Origin: Actinoplanes sp. NBC_00393
GTDB taxonomy: Bacteria > Actinomycetota > Actinomycetes > Mycobacteriales > Micromonosporaceae
DNA: 64,000 bases
Assembly (NCBI RefSeq): GCF_036053395.1
Contig: NZ_CP107942.1
Span: forward strand, 9,208,001-9,272,000
Direction: 5' to 3'
This document shows positions 9,047 to 18,061 of the stretch, piece after piece. Numbering within the stretch: the stretch's first letter is position 1; each line of letters starts with the position of its first letter. A program made the position numbers and the translations under genes. The notes under the pieces are model-generated. The model was not told the origin of the DNA. It did no database searches and saw only the letters and a program-made list of their open reading frames with translations.

Positions 9047-10291
9047 TTATTTCCAGCGGGCGACGACGGTGGAGCCTCCGACGACGCGCTCGCTGACGCT
9101 GACCAGGGGTTCGGCCTTGTCGGCGGGGAGGTAGATGTCGGTGCGGGAGCCGAAACGGATCAGGCCGTAGCGCTCGCCCTTGGCCAGCAGCGTGCCGACC
9201 GGCGCGCGCTGCACGATCCGGCGGGCGATCAGACCGGTCCGCTGAGCCACCACGACGGTGCCCTGCTCGGTGTCGAGAACCGTGTACGCCGCCACGTTGT
9301 GCTCGGCCGCCGCGGTCATCGCGTTGGCGTAGCCGCCCTCCTCGACGAAGTAGTCGGCGACCCGGCCGGCCACCGGCGACCGGTTGACGTGCACGTCGAA
9401 AACGGACAGGAAGACCGCGATGCGCAGGAACTCGCCGGGCCCGAAACGCTCGTCGTGCATGCGCTCGACCGAGAGAACCTTGCCGTCGGCCGACGCGACG
9501 ACGGCGGACGGGTCGGCGGGCACGTCGCGTTCCGGGTCGCGGAAGAAGGCGGCGACCGGGGCCGCGGCGACCGCGGGGAGCAGCCAGAGCTTGGACTTCG
9601 GCCGGGCCCGGCGGGCGAGGAAGGCCAGGCCGAGCGCGATGCCGGCCGCGGCGACGCCGTTGGAGTCGATGTGCATGGTGCGGGTGACCGGAACGCTGGA
9701 CGGCCGGTACGCCGGGGCGAGGGTCGCGGCGGTCGAGACCTCAGCCGGGCTGAAGCGCAGCTTGTGCACCCGCAGCGGCGGCTGGTTGCGGACGACCAGG
9801 TCGGAGCCGACACCGAAGAGCGCGCCCTGCCGGAACAGCTCGGCGGCGGCCCCGGCGGTACGCCCGGGCGCGGCCGGCGTGGCGACCGAGAGGACCGCGC
9901 CGTCGGCCAGGTACTTCCCGAGCTGGTCGAGCAGGGCCCGGGTCTCCTCGGCGGTGCCGGTCAGCGGCTCACCGACGATCACCACGTCGGCGGACTGCGC
10001 CTCGTCGAGCGACTCGACGACCTTCACCCGGTCGGCGATCCAGCTGCCCAGGCCGGTGATGTGACCACGCAGCAGGTCGGTGCTGCTGTGCTCACCGGGG
10101 ACCAGGGTCAGGGTGTCGCCGGGCAGGAGCGCCTCGACGGCGGCGGCCACCACGGCGGACGCGTGATCGGCGCCGACCAGCAGTGCGGACGTGGGCGCGT
10201 TCTGCCGGGCGAACTCGGCGGTCAAGGCACGGGCGGCCCGGGCACCCACGCCGGGTACGGGCGTGGTGGACACGGCGGGATACGGGGTCAT
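9047..10291 (-). CDS. psd: Phosphatidylserine decarboxylase with N-terminal methyltransferase-like domain
   Basis: Decarboxylates phosphatidylserine to phosphatidylethanolamine. The C-terminal half (about residues 205-414) is a short, pyruvoyl-dependent decarboxylase: FFRDPERDVP, FLSVFDVHVNRSPVAG, and the self-cleavage site RFGSR with Gly381/Ser382, which would yield a pyruvoyl group on a 33-residue alpha chain. The first 200 residues are not part of the usual enzyme. They look like a Rossmann-type, degenerate methyltransferase-like fold (ALLVGADHASAVV, then ADVVIVGEPLTG). The protein is therefore about twice the length of the compact form of this enzyme. It is convergent with pssA, whose product it uses, and separated from the upstream envelope-stress genes by a terminator palindrome. 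Confidence 0.93.
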   Translation of the reverse strand: MTPYPAVSTTPVPGVGARAARALTAEFARQNAPTSALLVGADHASAVVAAAVEALLPGDTLTLVPGEHSSTDLLRGHITGLGSWIADRVKVVESLDEAQSADVVIVGEPLTGTAEETRALLDQLGKYLADGAVLSVATPAAPGRTAGAAAELFRQGALFGVGSDLVVRNQPPLRVHKLRFSPAEVSTAATLAPAYRPSSVPVTRTMHIDSNGVAAAGIALGLAFLARRARPKSKLWLLPAVAAAPVAAFFRDPERDVPADPSAVVASADGKVLSVERMHDERFGPGEFLRIAVFLSVFDVHVNRSPVAGRVADYFVEEGGYANAMTAAAEHNVAAYTVLDTEQGTVVVAQRTGLIARRIVQRAPVGTLLAKGERYGLIRFGSRTDIYLPADKAEPLVSVSERVVGGSTVVARWK

Positions 10292-10306
10292 TCAGCGAGC
10301 ATATTG

Positions 10307-10339
10307 CCCCGCCCACCGGTCAATGACCCGTGGGCGGGG
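10307..10339 (-). terminator. 33-bp palindrome upstream of psd
   Basis: CCCCGCCCAC (10307-10316) pairs with GTGGGCGGGG (10330-10339), and the interior GGTCAaTGACC is itself palindromic. It lies 12 bp after the stop of the membrane protein gene and 16 bp before the psd start, so it probably terminates the PspC/LiaF operon. Confidence 0.65.
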
Positions 10340-10351
10340 CATGGCACACGT

Positions 10352-10699
10352 TCAGTCCCGCTTCGGCTGATCCTTGGCGTCCTCCGGGTGCTCCCGGGCG
10401 AACCGGTGACCCGGGTCGTCGAGGAGCTCCTGCACGATCGAGGCGTGCATCTCCGGCGGGAGGTCGCCCGGCGTCTCGATGCGGGCCTCCGCGGTGACCG
10501 GCGCGGGCACCTCACGGCGGCCGGACCGGATCGCTCCGAGCAGCCCCACCATGCCGAAGAAGATCAGACCGCCGGCGACGATCCAGCCCACCGCGGGCAG
10601 GTGCAGCGTGACCACCCGGGAGATCGCCCACCAGAACACGACGGCCAGGAAGAGCAGCCCGAAGCTGAGCGAGACCGCGTCCATCCGATGCGGCTTCAT
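10352..10699 (-). CDS. Small two-helix membrane protein
   Basis: A 115-residue protein with two hydrophobic helices (about residues 11-29 and 36-58) followed by a charged cytoplasmic tail that ends DAKDQPKRD. No catalytic motif is visible and I do not recognise a named family. Its ATG overlaps the end of the PspC/LiaF-like gene by 4 bp, so the two are translationally coupled and probably work together in envelope-stress sensing. A terminator-like palindrome follows directly. Confidence 0.8.
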   Translation of the reverse strand: MKPHRMDAVSLSFGLLFLAVVFWWAISRVVTLHLPAVGWIVAGGLIFFGMVGLLGAIRSGRREVPAPVTAEARIETPGDLPPEMHASIVQELLDDPGHRFAREHPEDAKDQPKRD

Positions 10700-12129
10700 C
10701 GGGCCACCTCCAGGTTTCCGGCCTCCATGTGCATGTCCAGCAGCAGGGTCCCGCCGCCGGTGCCGTCGGCGCCCAGGTTGGTGACCGACTGGCTGCCGGG
10801 GTCGTTGAACTCGTCGCCGAAGAGCAGGGTGCGCCCGCCGTCGATCCGGACGTCCGCCGTGGTGTCCACCTCCGGCGGCAGCAGCACCCGCAGCTGGCCC
10901 AGCTTCATGGTGACCGCGGTGGTCTGCTGCTGGCCGGTGAAGTCGACCTGCCGCAGGTCCAGCGTGACGTTGCCGAAGGTGAAGTCGTAACGGTCGGCGA
11001 CCTCGGCGAGGCTCGTCGGACGGTAGACGCTGGGCGTGAAGTCCTCGCCGAAGCGCTCCACACCGGTCGAGACGGCCAGTCCGAAGGTGGCCACCAGGGC
11101 GAGTGCGATCAGGCCCCGGGCCCGGCCGAACCAGGTGCCGATGATCAGGCCGGACGCGATGGTCGCCAGCGCCACGGCGAAGTAGGCGGAGACCGCCACG
11201 TTCACCCCGGCCATGTCGAGCACGGCCAGCACGCCCATGGCGAGCAGGACCGCGAAGAAGGTCAGCCGGCCCAGGACCGAGCGCTCCTTCGGAGGCTTCG
11301 GAGGCTTCACCTTGGGCGGTGCGGGCGGCGGCGGCGCTGCGGGCGGAGCACTCGCGTACGGCCCGTGCGGCGCGAACGGCGGCCGGAAGCCACCGGTCGG
11401 CGGCTCGTAGCGGGGCGGCGCCGGCGGCGCGGTCACCGGTTCTGCGGCCGGTGCGGCCGGGGGCGGCGGAGTGAACGCCATCGTCGGCTCCTCAGCAACG
11501 GGCGTGGCAGGCGGCGGCGGGGCCGGCGTCGTCGGCGGTGGAGCAGACGGAAACGCGGCGCCCTCGCGCCCGGGCACCCCGCCTCGCTTGATCAGCAGGA
11601 ACGCACCGATGATCACCGCGGCGGCGAGCATGCTGGCCCGGGCCCCCGAGTTGACGATGAACGCGAAGGTGAGCAGGGCGGCGCCGCCGAGCAGCACCAC
11701 GGAGAGTGGGGCCATCCCGGACTGCCCCTTGCCGAGCAGCGACTCGATCGGCGAGGCGGTGTCGCCCTCGGACGGGATGATCAGCCAGCCGATCAGGTAG
11801 AGCAGGACACCGGTGCCGCCCAGGATGCCGAGCACCGCGAGCAGCACCCGCCACAGCACCGGGTCGGTGTTGGTGGCGCGGGCCAGCGCACCGCAGACGC
11901 CGGCGACGTACCGGCCGTTGCGCGGCCGCACCAGCTGCTGGCGGGCGAAGGCCGCACCGGCGTTGGCCAGCCAGGGCGGCACGTTGGCGTTCGGCGGGAA
12001 GTTCGCGCCGGGCGGCGGCGGGGCCGTGGTCGCCTGGTCAGCGGTGGGTTGCTCGGACGATGCCGGCTCGCCCTGGGGACCGGCACCCGGCGTGGAAGGT
12101 CCGCGGGGTTCGGCAGCTTCGTCGTTCAT
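10696..12129 (-). CDS. PspC-domain membrane protein with LiaF-like C-terminus
   Basis: A 477-residue membrane protein. A Pro-rich N-terminus is followed by a PspC domain (about residues 67-120: GRYVAGVCGALARATNTDP, then YLIGWLIIP), further transmembrane helices, a long Pro/Ala-rich cytoplasmic linker (about 180-290), more helices, and a C-terminal beta-rich domain resembling LiaF/YvqF (VTLDLRQVDF and LGQLRVLLPPEVDTTADVRIDGG). LiaF proteins inhibit the partner histidine kinase until cell-wall damage occurs. The sensor kinase divergently encoded at 12263 has its own PspC domain, which supports a shared circuit. ATG 12129 is preferred over the upstream open frame, which crosses into the divergent promoter. 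Confidence 0.88.
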   Translation of the reverse strand: MNDEAAEPRGPSTPGAGPQGEPASSEQPTADQATTAPPPPGANFPPNANVPPWLANAGAAFARQQLVRPRNGRYVAGVCGALARATNTDPVLWRVLLAVLGILGGTGVLLYLIGWLIIPSEGDTASPIESLLGKGQSGMAPLSVVLLGGAALLTFAFIVNSGARASMLAAAVIIGAFLLIKRGGVPGREGAAFPSAPPPTTPAPPPPATPVAEEPTMAFTPPPPAAPAAEPVTAPPAPPRYEPPTGGFRPPFAPHGPYASAPPAAPPPPAPPKVKPPKPPKERSVLGRLTFFAVLLAMGVLAVLDMAGVNVAVSAYFAVALATIASGLIIGTWFGRARGLIALALVATFGLAVSTGVERFGEDFTPSVYRPTSLAEVADRYDFTFGNVTLDLRQVDFTGQQQTTAVTMKLGQLRVLLPPEVDTTADVRIDGGRTLLFGDEFNDPGSQSVTNLGADGTGGGTLLLDMHMEAGNLEVAR

Positions 12130-12262
12130 GGGTTCGATCGTGCTGCCCGAACGACCCGAGCCGCTTCCGGAACCGACCCTGAGGCCACCCTGAGATCCGG
12201 GGGCCGGTTTCCCGGGGGAGTTCCCCGTGGCTCGGGCTTGTCCCACGTGTGACGATCGGAGG

Positions 12263-13522
12263 GTGACTACCGCTGCCCCGCCGCAACCGCGCCGGCTGTA
12301 CCGGCCGCGCGACCACCGCATCGTCGCGGGCGTCGCCGTCGGCCTGGCCCGCCACCTCGGCCTGCCGGTGCTGGCGGTGCGCATCGCGCTCGTCGTCCTG
12401 CTCGGCTTCAACGCCCTCGGCCTTCTTCTCTATGCGGCGTTCTGGGCGGTGCTCCCCCAGGAGGCCCGCGACGACGAGGAACCCACCCGTCGCGATTTCG
12501 CCGCCCTGATGCCGTTCGCCGCGATCGGCCTCGGTGTGGTCCTGCTCCAGGCGCTGGTCTTCGACGACCAGGTGGCCACCACGGCCGGCTGGATGATCGC
12601 GGTGATCGCGGTCGGCGCGGGCGTGATCTGGCACCAGTCCGATCCGAGCCGCCGTGACCAGGGCGCCGACAACAACATCGCCGCAGCGCCGTGGTTCGCG
12701 GCCTTCGTGTCCGAGAACGATCGGCGTTCCTTCGTCTTCCGCTTCATCGGCGGCGGCATCCTGGTCGCGGTCGGGATCATCGGCGTGATCGCGGTGTACG
12801 CACCGACCGAGTCGCTCTCCGCCGTGTTCAACGGCGTGATCTTCGCGTTCGTCGGTCTGCTCGGCGTCGGTGTCGTGGTGGCGCCGCTGGTCTGGCGCAC
12901 TTTCGGACAGCTGCGCGCCGAGCGCGAGGGCCGGATCCGGGAACAGGAACGGGCCGAGCTGGCCGCGATGATCCACGACCAGGTGCTGCATACCCTGGCG
13001 CTGATCCAGCGCAACTCCGCCGACATCAAAGAGGTGCAACGGCTCGCCCGCGGGCAGGAACGCAGCCTGCGCAACTGGCTCTACCGGCCGACCGGGTCGC
13101 CGACCGAGCGTTTCGCCGCCGCGCTGGAGCAGGCCGCCGCCGAGGTCGAGGACACGTACGCGATCACCGTGGAGACCGTCGTGGTCGGTGACACCCAGTC
13201 CGACGAGCGGGTGATGGCGCTGGTCGCCGCGGCCCGGGAGGCGCTCGTCAACGCCGCACGGCATGCCGGCGTACAGACTGTTTCGCTCTACGCCGAGGTG
13301 GAGGAGGATGAGCTCAGCGTCTTCGTCCGGGACCGGGGGGCGGGCTTCGAGCTCGGCGGCGTGGCGGAGACGCGCCACGGCGTACGAGGGTCGATCATCG
13401 GGCGCATGCAGCGACATGGCGGGCGCGCCGAGATTCGGAGCGCGCCCGGCGACGGTACCGAGGTGCGGCTCATGCTCCCCGTCTACGAGAGCGTGACCGC
13501 CGGTAAGGAGCAGGCACGATGA
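12263..13522 (+). CDS. PspC-domain sensor histidine kinase (LiaS-like)
   Basis: A 419-residue membrane kinase. The N-terminal PspC domain (about residues 10-66) has YRPRDHRIVAGVAVGLARHL and two hydrophobic segments; four more helices extend to about residue 210. A HisKA_3-type dimerisation helix carries the likely phospho-acceptor His238 in MIHDQVLHTL, followed by an HATPase_c domain with N-box AAREALVNAARHA and G-box DRGAGF. GTG 12263 gives the expected family start MTTAAPPQ but GGAGG abuts it; GTG 12227, 12 codons upstream, has GGGGGAG at better spacing and is a real alternative. Its stop overlaps the response regulator ATG by 4 bp. Likely senses membrane or cell-wall stress. Confidence 0.92.
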   Translation: MTTAAPPQPRRLYRPRDHRIVAGVAVGLARHLGLPVLAVRIALVVLLGFNALGLLLYAAFWAVLPQEARDDEEPTRRDFAALMPFAAIGLGVVLLQALVFDDQVATTAGWMIAVIAVGAGVIWHQSDPSRRDQGADNNIAAAPWFAAFVSENDRRSFVFRFIGGGILVAVGIIGVIAVYAPTESLSAVFNGVIFAFVGLLGVGVVVAPLVWRTFGQLRAEREGRIREQERAELAAMIHDQVLHTLALIQRNSADIKEVQRLARGQERSLRNWLYRPTGSPTERFAAALEQAAAEVEDTYAITVETVVVGDTQSDERVMALVAAAREALVNAARHAGVQTVSLYAEVEEDELSVFVRDRGAGFELGGVAETRHGVRGSIIGRMQRHGGRAEIRSAPGDGTEVRLMLPVYESVTAGKEQAR

Positions 13523-14187
13523 CCGAGCCCGTGGCACAGCCGGAGGACCGCCGGCTCACTGTCTTCCTGGTCGACGACCACGCGATGTTCCGCGCCGGGG
13601 TGCGCGCCGAGCTCGGTGTGCACGTCGAGGTGGTGGGAGAGGCCAGCACGGTCAGCGAGGCGATCAGCCGGATCGCGGCGGTTCAACCCGACGTGGTGCT
13701 GCTCGACGTGCACATGCCGGACGGCGGGGGACGGGCCGTTCTCGAGTCGGTGCGGCGCAGCCATCCGCAGGTCAAGTTCCTCGCGCTCTCCGTGTCGGAC
13801 GCGGCCGAGGACGTGATCGGCCTGATCCGGGCCGGCGCCCGGGGCTACGTGACCAAGACGATCTCGCCGGACGAGCTGGCCGCCGCGGTGAAGCGGGTGG
13901 CCGACGGTGACGCCGTCTTCAGCCCACGGCTGGCCGGCTTCGTGCTGGACGCCTTCGCGTCCCGGCCGGACGTGCCGGTCGCCGACCCGGAGCTGGACCA
14001 GCTCACCAACCGCGAGCGCGAGGTGCTGCGGCTGCTCGCCCGGGGGTATGCGTACAAGGAGATCGCGAAAGAGCTGTTCATCTCGATCAAGACAGTCGAG
14101 ACACACGTCTCCAACGTGCTCCGCAAACTCCAGATGAGCAACCGCTACGAGCTGTCACGCTGGGCCGCTGACCGGCGCCTGGTCTAG
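13519..14187 (+). CDS. NarL/LuxR-family response regulator (LiaR-like)
   Basis: The DNA-binding partner of the preceding kinase; genes overlap as ATGA. The 222-residue protein has a receiver domain (residues 12-130) with acidic pocket Asp19-Asp20, phospho-acceptor Asp63 in VLLDVHMPDG and switch Thr/Lys in GYVTKTI. A LuxR-type helix-turn-helix follows (about 155-215: LTNREREVLRLLARGYAYKE, then IKTVETHVSNVLRKL). It is expected to activate envelope-stress genes, probably including the divergent PspC/LiaF gene, but no operator could be assigned with confidence in 12130-12262. Confidence 0.94.
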   Translation: MTEPVAQPEDRRLTVFLVDDHAMFRAGVRAELGVHVEVVGEASTVSEAISRIAAVQPDVVLLDVHMPDGGGRAVLESVRRSHPQVKFLALSVSDAAEDVIGLIRAGARGYVTKTISPDELAAAVKRVADGDAVFSPRLAGFVLDAFASRPDVPVADPELDQLTNREREVLRLLARGYAYKEIAKELFISIKTVETHVSNVLRKLQMSNRYELSRWAADRRLV

Positions 14188-14429
14188 GGTCCGTCAAGCG
14201 AGTTTCGCATCAGTCTGTACGGCTGCGTTATGTGGCCGAACGGGCACGCCCGGGAGTACCTGCAGGTCAGGACGGTCAGATCTGCCGAAAGAACGATCTT
14301 TGGGTCTGCGCCGGGACGTAAACGGCTAATATCGGCTTGATAACGGCGCTCAAAGGTTTCCGTGCCCCTGTGTCACAGTGGCAGCTACTCACACAACCCC
14401 TCGTGAGCGCCCCTGAAGGAGGCACTCCC

Positions 14430-16067
14430 ATGCCTGGGAAAAGCCCATGGAAGATGGCGGTCGGTGCGACCGCCATCGCCTTGTTGGCCGCCGGTTGCGG
14501 TGGCGGCGGGTCCGATGACTCGGCCGCTACTTCCAATACGATTTCGGTCGGTATCGGCGAACCGCAGCACCTGATCCCGTCGAACACGACGGAGTCGAAC
14601 GGTGCGGAGGTTCTTTCGTCGCTGTTCTACCCGCTCGTCGACTTCGACGCGGAGAACAAGCCGGTCGAGGTCGCCGCGGAGTCGATCACCGCCGACCCGA
14701 CCAACACCACCTGGACCGTGAAGCTCAAGCCGGGCTTCACCTTCCACAACGGCGAGGCTGTCGTCGCGCAGAACTACGTCGACGCCTGGAACTACGGCGC
14801 CTACGGGCCCAACGGCCAGGGCGGTTCGTACTTCTTCACGAGGATCGACGGCTTCGACGCGATGCAGTCGACCGACCCGGACGGCGAGGAGGGCCCGAAG
14901 AAGGCGCCCGAGCCCGCGGCCAAGAAGCTGACCGGTCTGACGGTGGTCGACGACACCACCTTCACCGTCAAGCTCTCGGCGCCGTTCGCCGGCTTCAAGT
15001 CGCTGCTCGGCTACACCGTCTTCTACCCGCTGCCGAAGGCCGCGTTCTCGGGTGACGGCGTTCTCGCCGAGGGCTTCGAAGACGCCATCATCGGCAACGG
15101 CCCCTTCAAGATGAAGGGCAAGTGGGAGCACGACTCGCAGATCGTCGTGGAGAAGGTCGCGGACTTCAAGGGCCAGGTGCCGAAGGTCGACGGCATCACC
15201 TGGAAGATCTACCAGGAGGACACCGCCCAGTACGCGGACCTCGTGGCGGGCAACCTCGACGTGCAGACCCAGATCCCGATCGAGAGCCTCGCGAAGGCTT
15301 CCGCCGACCTGGGCGACCGCTTCAAGAAGAGCCCGAACTCGGTCTTCCAGTTCGTCGGTTTCCCGACGTTCCAGAAGGAGTTCTCGAACGTCGACGTGCG
15401 CCGCGCGATCTCGATGGCGATCAACCGCCAGGAGATCACCGACCAGGTCTTCCTGGGCTCGCAGACCCCGGCGACCTCGTTCGTCTCCCCGGTCGTCGCG
15501 GGCTACCGCCCGAACACCTGTGGCGCGAACTGTGAGTACAACCCGACCGAGGCCAAGACGCTCTACACGAACGCCAAGGGCCCGTCGGAGATCAAGATCA
15601 CGTACAACGTCGACGGTGGCCACAAGGCCTGGGTCGACGCCACGTGCAACCAGATCAAGGCCTCGCTGGGCGTCAACTGCACCGGCCAGGGTGAGCCGAA
15701 GTTCGCCGACCTGCTGACCAAGGTCGAGAAGAAGCAGCCGGTCGGCCTGATCCGCCTCGGCTGGATCATGGACTACCCGCTGATGGAGAACTACCTCGGC
15801 CCGCTGTACGGCACCGGTGGTTCGTCGAACTACTACGGTTACAGCAACCCGACGTTCGACAACCTGGTGAAGGCCGGCTCCGAGGCGGCGACTCCGGAGG
15901 AGTCGATCGCCAAGTGGCAGGAGGCCGAGGATATCCTCGCCAAGGAGATGCCGGTCATCCCGCTGCGCGTCGGCCAGAACGTCTTCGGCTACTCGGAGAA
16001 GGTCACCAACGTTGAGGTGGACCTCTTCCAGAAGATCAACATCTACAAGGTCGAAGTAGTCAGCTGA
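14430..16067 (+). CDS. ABC transporter substrate-binding lipoprotein (oligopeptide/SBP_bac_5)
   Basis: The extracytoplasmic binding component of a peptide-type importer. The ATG at 14430 is preceded by GAAGGAGG (14415-14422). Residues 1-23 form a lipoprotein signal with lipobox LAAGC (Cys23), followed by a Gly/Ser linker. The remaining 520 residues match family 5 solute-binding proteins: TWTVKLKPGFTFHNGE, then GNGPFKMKGKWEHDSQIVVE and the C-terminal AKEMPVIPLRVGQNVFGYS. It heads a five-gene cluster with two permeases and two ATPases. A hairpin directly after its stop may allow more of this protein to be made than of the permeases. Ligand unknown; peptide is typical. Confidence 0.93.
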   Translation: MPGKSPWKMAVGATAIALLAAGCGGGGSDDSAATSNTISVGIGEPQHLIPSNTTESNGAEVLSSLFYPLVDFDAENKPVEVAAESITADPTNTTWTVKLKPGFTFHNGEAVVAQNYVDAWNYGAYGPNGQGGSYFFTRIDGFDAMQSTDPDGEEGPKKAPEPAAKKLTGLTVVDDTTFTVKLSAPFAGFKSLLGYTVFYPLPKAAFSGDGVLAEGFEDAIIGNGPFKMKGKWEHDSQIVVEKVADFKGQVPKVDGITWKIYQEDTAQYADLVAGNLDVQTQIPIESLAKASADLGDRFKKSPNSVFQFVGFPTFQKEFSNVDVRRAISMAINRQEITDQVFLGSQTPATSFVSPVVAGYRPNTCGANCEYNPTEAKTLYTNAKGPSEIKITYNVDGGHKAWVDATCNQIKASLGVNCTGQGEPKFADLLTKVEKKQPVGLIRLGWIMDYPLMENYLGPLYGTGGSSNYYGYSNPTFDNLVKAGSEAATPEESIAKWQEAEDILAKEMPVIPLRVGQNVFGYSEKVTNVEVDLFQKINIYKVEVVS

Positions 16068-16085
16068 TACATCCGCTTGAACGGT

Positions 16086-16122
16086 GGTGGCGTCACGGGT
16101 TTTGTGCGACCGTGGCGCCACC
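16086..16122 (+). terminator. Intercistronic hairpin after the binding-protein gene
   Basis: GGTGGCGTCACGG (16086-16098) pairs with CCGTGGCGCCACC (16110-16122) with one G-U wobble and an 11-nt loop, followed by GCTTTGTTG. It could be a leaky terminator or an RNA-stabilising hairpin between binding protein and permease. Confidence 0.65.
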
Positions 16123-16196
16123 GCTTTGTTGATCCCACCCTAATCGTCGCCGTGCTCACGAGGCCGGCGCTCTTCCGCGGAAGAGGCTAAACCCGA

Positions 16197-17123
16197 ATGT
16201 TCCGCTACATCGTGCGGCGCTTACTACAAATGGTGCTCACCTTCTTCGGTGCCACCTTCGTAGTCTTCGCGCTGATGTTCGCCAACCAGGACGACCCCCT
16301 CCAGGCGTTGGCGGGCGAACGACCCATCTCCGAGAGTCAGCGCATCGCGCTGACCGAGCGTTACCACCTGGACGAGCCCTTCCTGGTCCAGTACTGGTAC
16401 TACATGAAGGGCCTGCTGACCGGCGACTTCGGTCAGTCACTCACCGGGCGCCAGATCGGCGACATGCTCGAGCAGGCCTGGCCGGTCACCTTCCGGCTCG
16501 CCGTTCTCGCCGCCGTGATCGCCGCCGTCTTCGCGATCGTTGCCGGTGTCATCTCGGCCATCCGCCGCGGTGGCGCCTTCGACAACGTCACTCTGGTCTT
16601 CACGCTGGTGCTGCTGTCGATGCCGATCGTGGTCATCGCGCCGCTCGCCCAGCTGCTCTTCGGTATCCAGCTCGGCTGGTTCCCGCCGACCTCCGGCGCT
16701 GATCCCGGCCTCTGGCAACTCCTGCTACCGGCGCTCGTGCTGGCGAGTTCGGTTTTCGCCACACAGCTACGAGTCACCCGGACCTCGGTCGCCGAGAACC
16801 TGCGAGCCGACTACGTGCGTACCGCCAAGGCCAAGGGTCTGGCCTTCAAGCGGGTCATCTCCGTGCACGTGCTGCGTAACTCGCTGATCCCGGTGATCAC
16901 CCTGATCGGTGTCGACCTGGGCAACCTGATGGCCGGCGCGATCGTGACCGAGGGTGTGTTCAACATCCCCGGTGTGGGCTTCAACCTTGCGCGTGGCATC
17001 CGGACCGAGGACGGTCCGCTGGTGGTCGGTTTCGTGAGCGCCCTTGTGATCATCTTCTTGATCGTGAACCTGCTCGTCGACCTCCTGTACGCCGCTCTCG
17101 ACCCCAGGATCCGCTATGAGTGA
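16197..17123 (+). CDS. Peptide-type ABC transporter permease (DppB-like)
   Basis: First inner-membrane subunit of the importer, 308 residues. The N-terminal helix (RRLLQMVLTFFGATFVVFAL) and the following soluble segment with LDEPFLVQYWYYMKGLLTGD and GDFGQSLTG are typical of DppB/OppB. Five further helices surround the EAA coupling loop near residues 200-225 (ADYVRTAKAKGLAFKRVISV), which docks to the ATPases. Its stop overlaps the next permease start by 8 bp, indicating cotranslation. Confidence 0.95.
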   Translation: MFRYIVRRLLQMVLTFFGATFVVFALMFANQDDPLQALAGERPISESQRIALTERYHLDEPFLVQYWYYMKGLLTGDFGQSLTGRQIGDMLEQAWPVTFRLAVLAAVIAAVFAIVAGVISAIRRGGAFDNVTLVFTLVLLSMPIVVIAPLAQLLFGIQLGWFPPTSGADPGLWQLLLPALVLASSVFATQLRVTRTSVAENLRADYVRTAKAKGLAFKRVISVHVLRNSLIPVITLIGVDLGNLMAGAIVTEGVFNIPGVGFNLARGIRTEDGPLVVGFVSALVIIFLIVNLLVDLLYAALDPRIRYE

Positions 17124-18057
17124 CTTGAACTCGGTTACCGCAGCCGAAGCCCCGACCGGCCTGGCGGATCAGCCCCGGCCACGGCGCGGCAGGCAGGACA
17201 AGCCGCGCAGCCTGGCCAGCGACGCCTGGGCGGACCTGCGCAGGAGCAAGATCTTCTGGGTGGCCATCGTCCTGGTGTTCATCGTTCTGCTGATGGCGGC
17301 GTTCCCGTCGCTGTTCACCTCGGCGGACCCGGAGGACTGTGCGCTCAGCCGGAAGTTCGCCGGCCCGAGCGGCAGCGCCATCTTCGGGTTCGACTTCCAG
17401 GGCTGCGACGTCTACGCGCGGACCGTCTACGGTGCTCGGAACTCGATCATCGTCGGCATCGTGTCGACCTTCATCGCCGGTGTGATCGGCATGACCGTCG
17501 GTCTCTCCGCCGGTTTCTTCGGCGGCTGGGCCGACGCGGTGCTGTCCCGCTTCATCGACATCATGCTGGCCATCCCGTTCCTGCTCGCCGGCATCGTGCT
17601 GTCCTCGCGGCTCTCCTCGGACCCGAACGACGACGGCCTGATCGCGGTGATCCTGACCCTGGGCCTGCTGACCTGGACCACCGGAGCCCGTGTCATGCGG
17701 TCCGCGGTGATCTCGGCGAAGAACCAGGACTACGTCGCCGCGGGCCGCATGCTCGGCGCCGGTTCCGGACGTCTCATGTTGCGGCATATCCTGCCGAACT
17801 CGATCGCTGCCTTCATCGTCGTGCTGACCATCCTGCTGGGCGTCAACATCGGCGTCGAGGCGACCTTGTCGTTCCTCGGTGTCGGGCTCAAGGGCGATGC
17901 CATCAGCTGGGGTATCGCGATCTCCGAGGCCACCGGCACGGCCCGGGTGGCGGCGGCGCCGCTGGTCTGGCCCGCGACGTTCCTCGGCCTGACGGTGCTG
18001 GCCTTCATCATGTTGGGCGACGCCATCCGCGACGCCTTCGACCCGAAGTTGCGGTGA
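17116..18057 (+). CDS. Peptide-type ABC transporter permease (DppC-like)
   Basis: Second membrane subunit, 313 residues. A cytoplasmic N-terminus (rich in Arg/Lys, about residues 15-45) precedes the first helix, then a periplasmic loop with a CALS...GCDVYARTVYGARNS segment where DppC proteins normally carry the GTDxxGRD-like motif. The EAA loop is near residues 195-225 (AKNQDYVAAGRMLGAGSGRL, HILPNS). Two Cys residues in the external loop might form a disulfide; this is only suggested by sequence. It overlaps the upstream permease by 8 bp and is 4 bp from the first ATPase gene. Confidence 0.94.
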   Translation: MSDLNSVTAAEAPTGLADQPRPRRGRQDKPRSLASDAWADLRRSKIFWVAIVLVFIVLLMAAFPSLFTSADPEDCALSRKFAGPSGSAIFGFDFQGCDVYARTVYGARNSIIVGIVSTFIAGVIGMTVGLSAGFFGGWADAVLSRFIDIMLAIPFLLAGIVLSSRLSSDPNDDGLIAVILTLGLLTWTTGARVMRSAVISAKNQDYVAAGRMLGAGSGRLMLRHILPNSIAAFIVVLTILLGVNIGVEATLSFLGVGLKGDAISWGIAISEATGTARVAAAPLVWPATFLGLTVLAFIMLGDAIRDAFDPKLR

Positions 18058-18061
18058 CCCT

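Noticed and set aside
9020..10990. A 656-codon open frame antisense to psd and the small membrane protein
   Set aside because: It spans two real genes and a terminator palindrome on the other strand and shows no recognisable domain.
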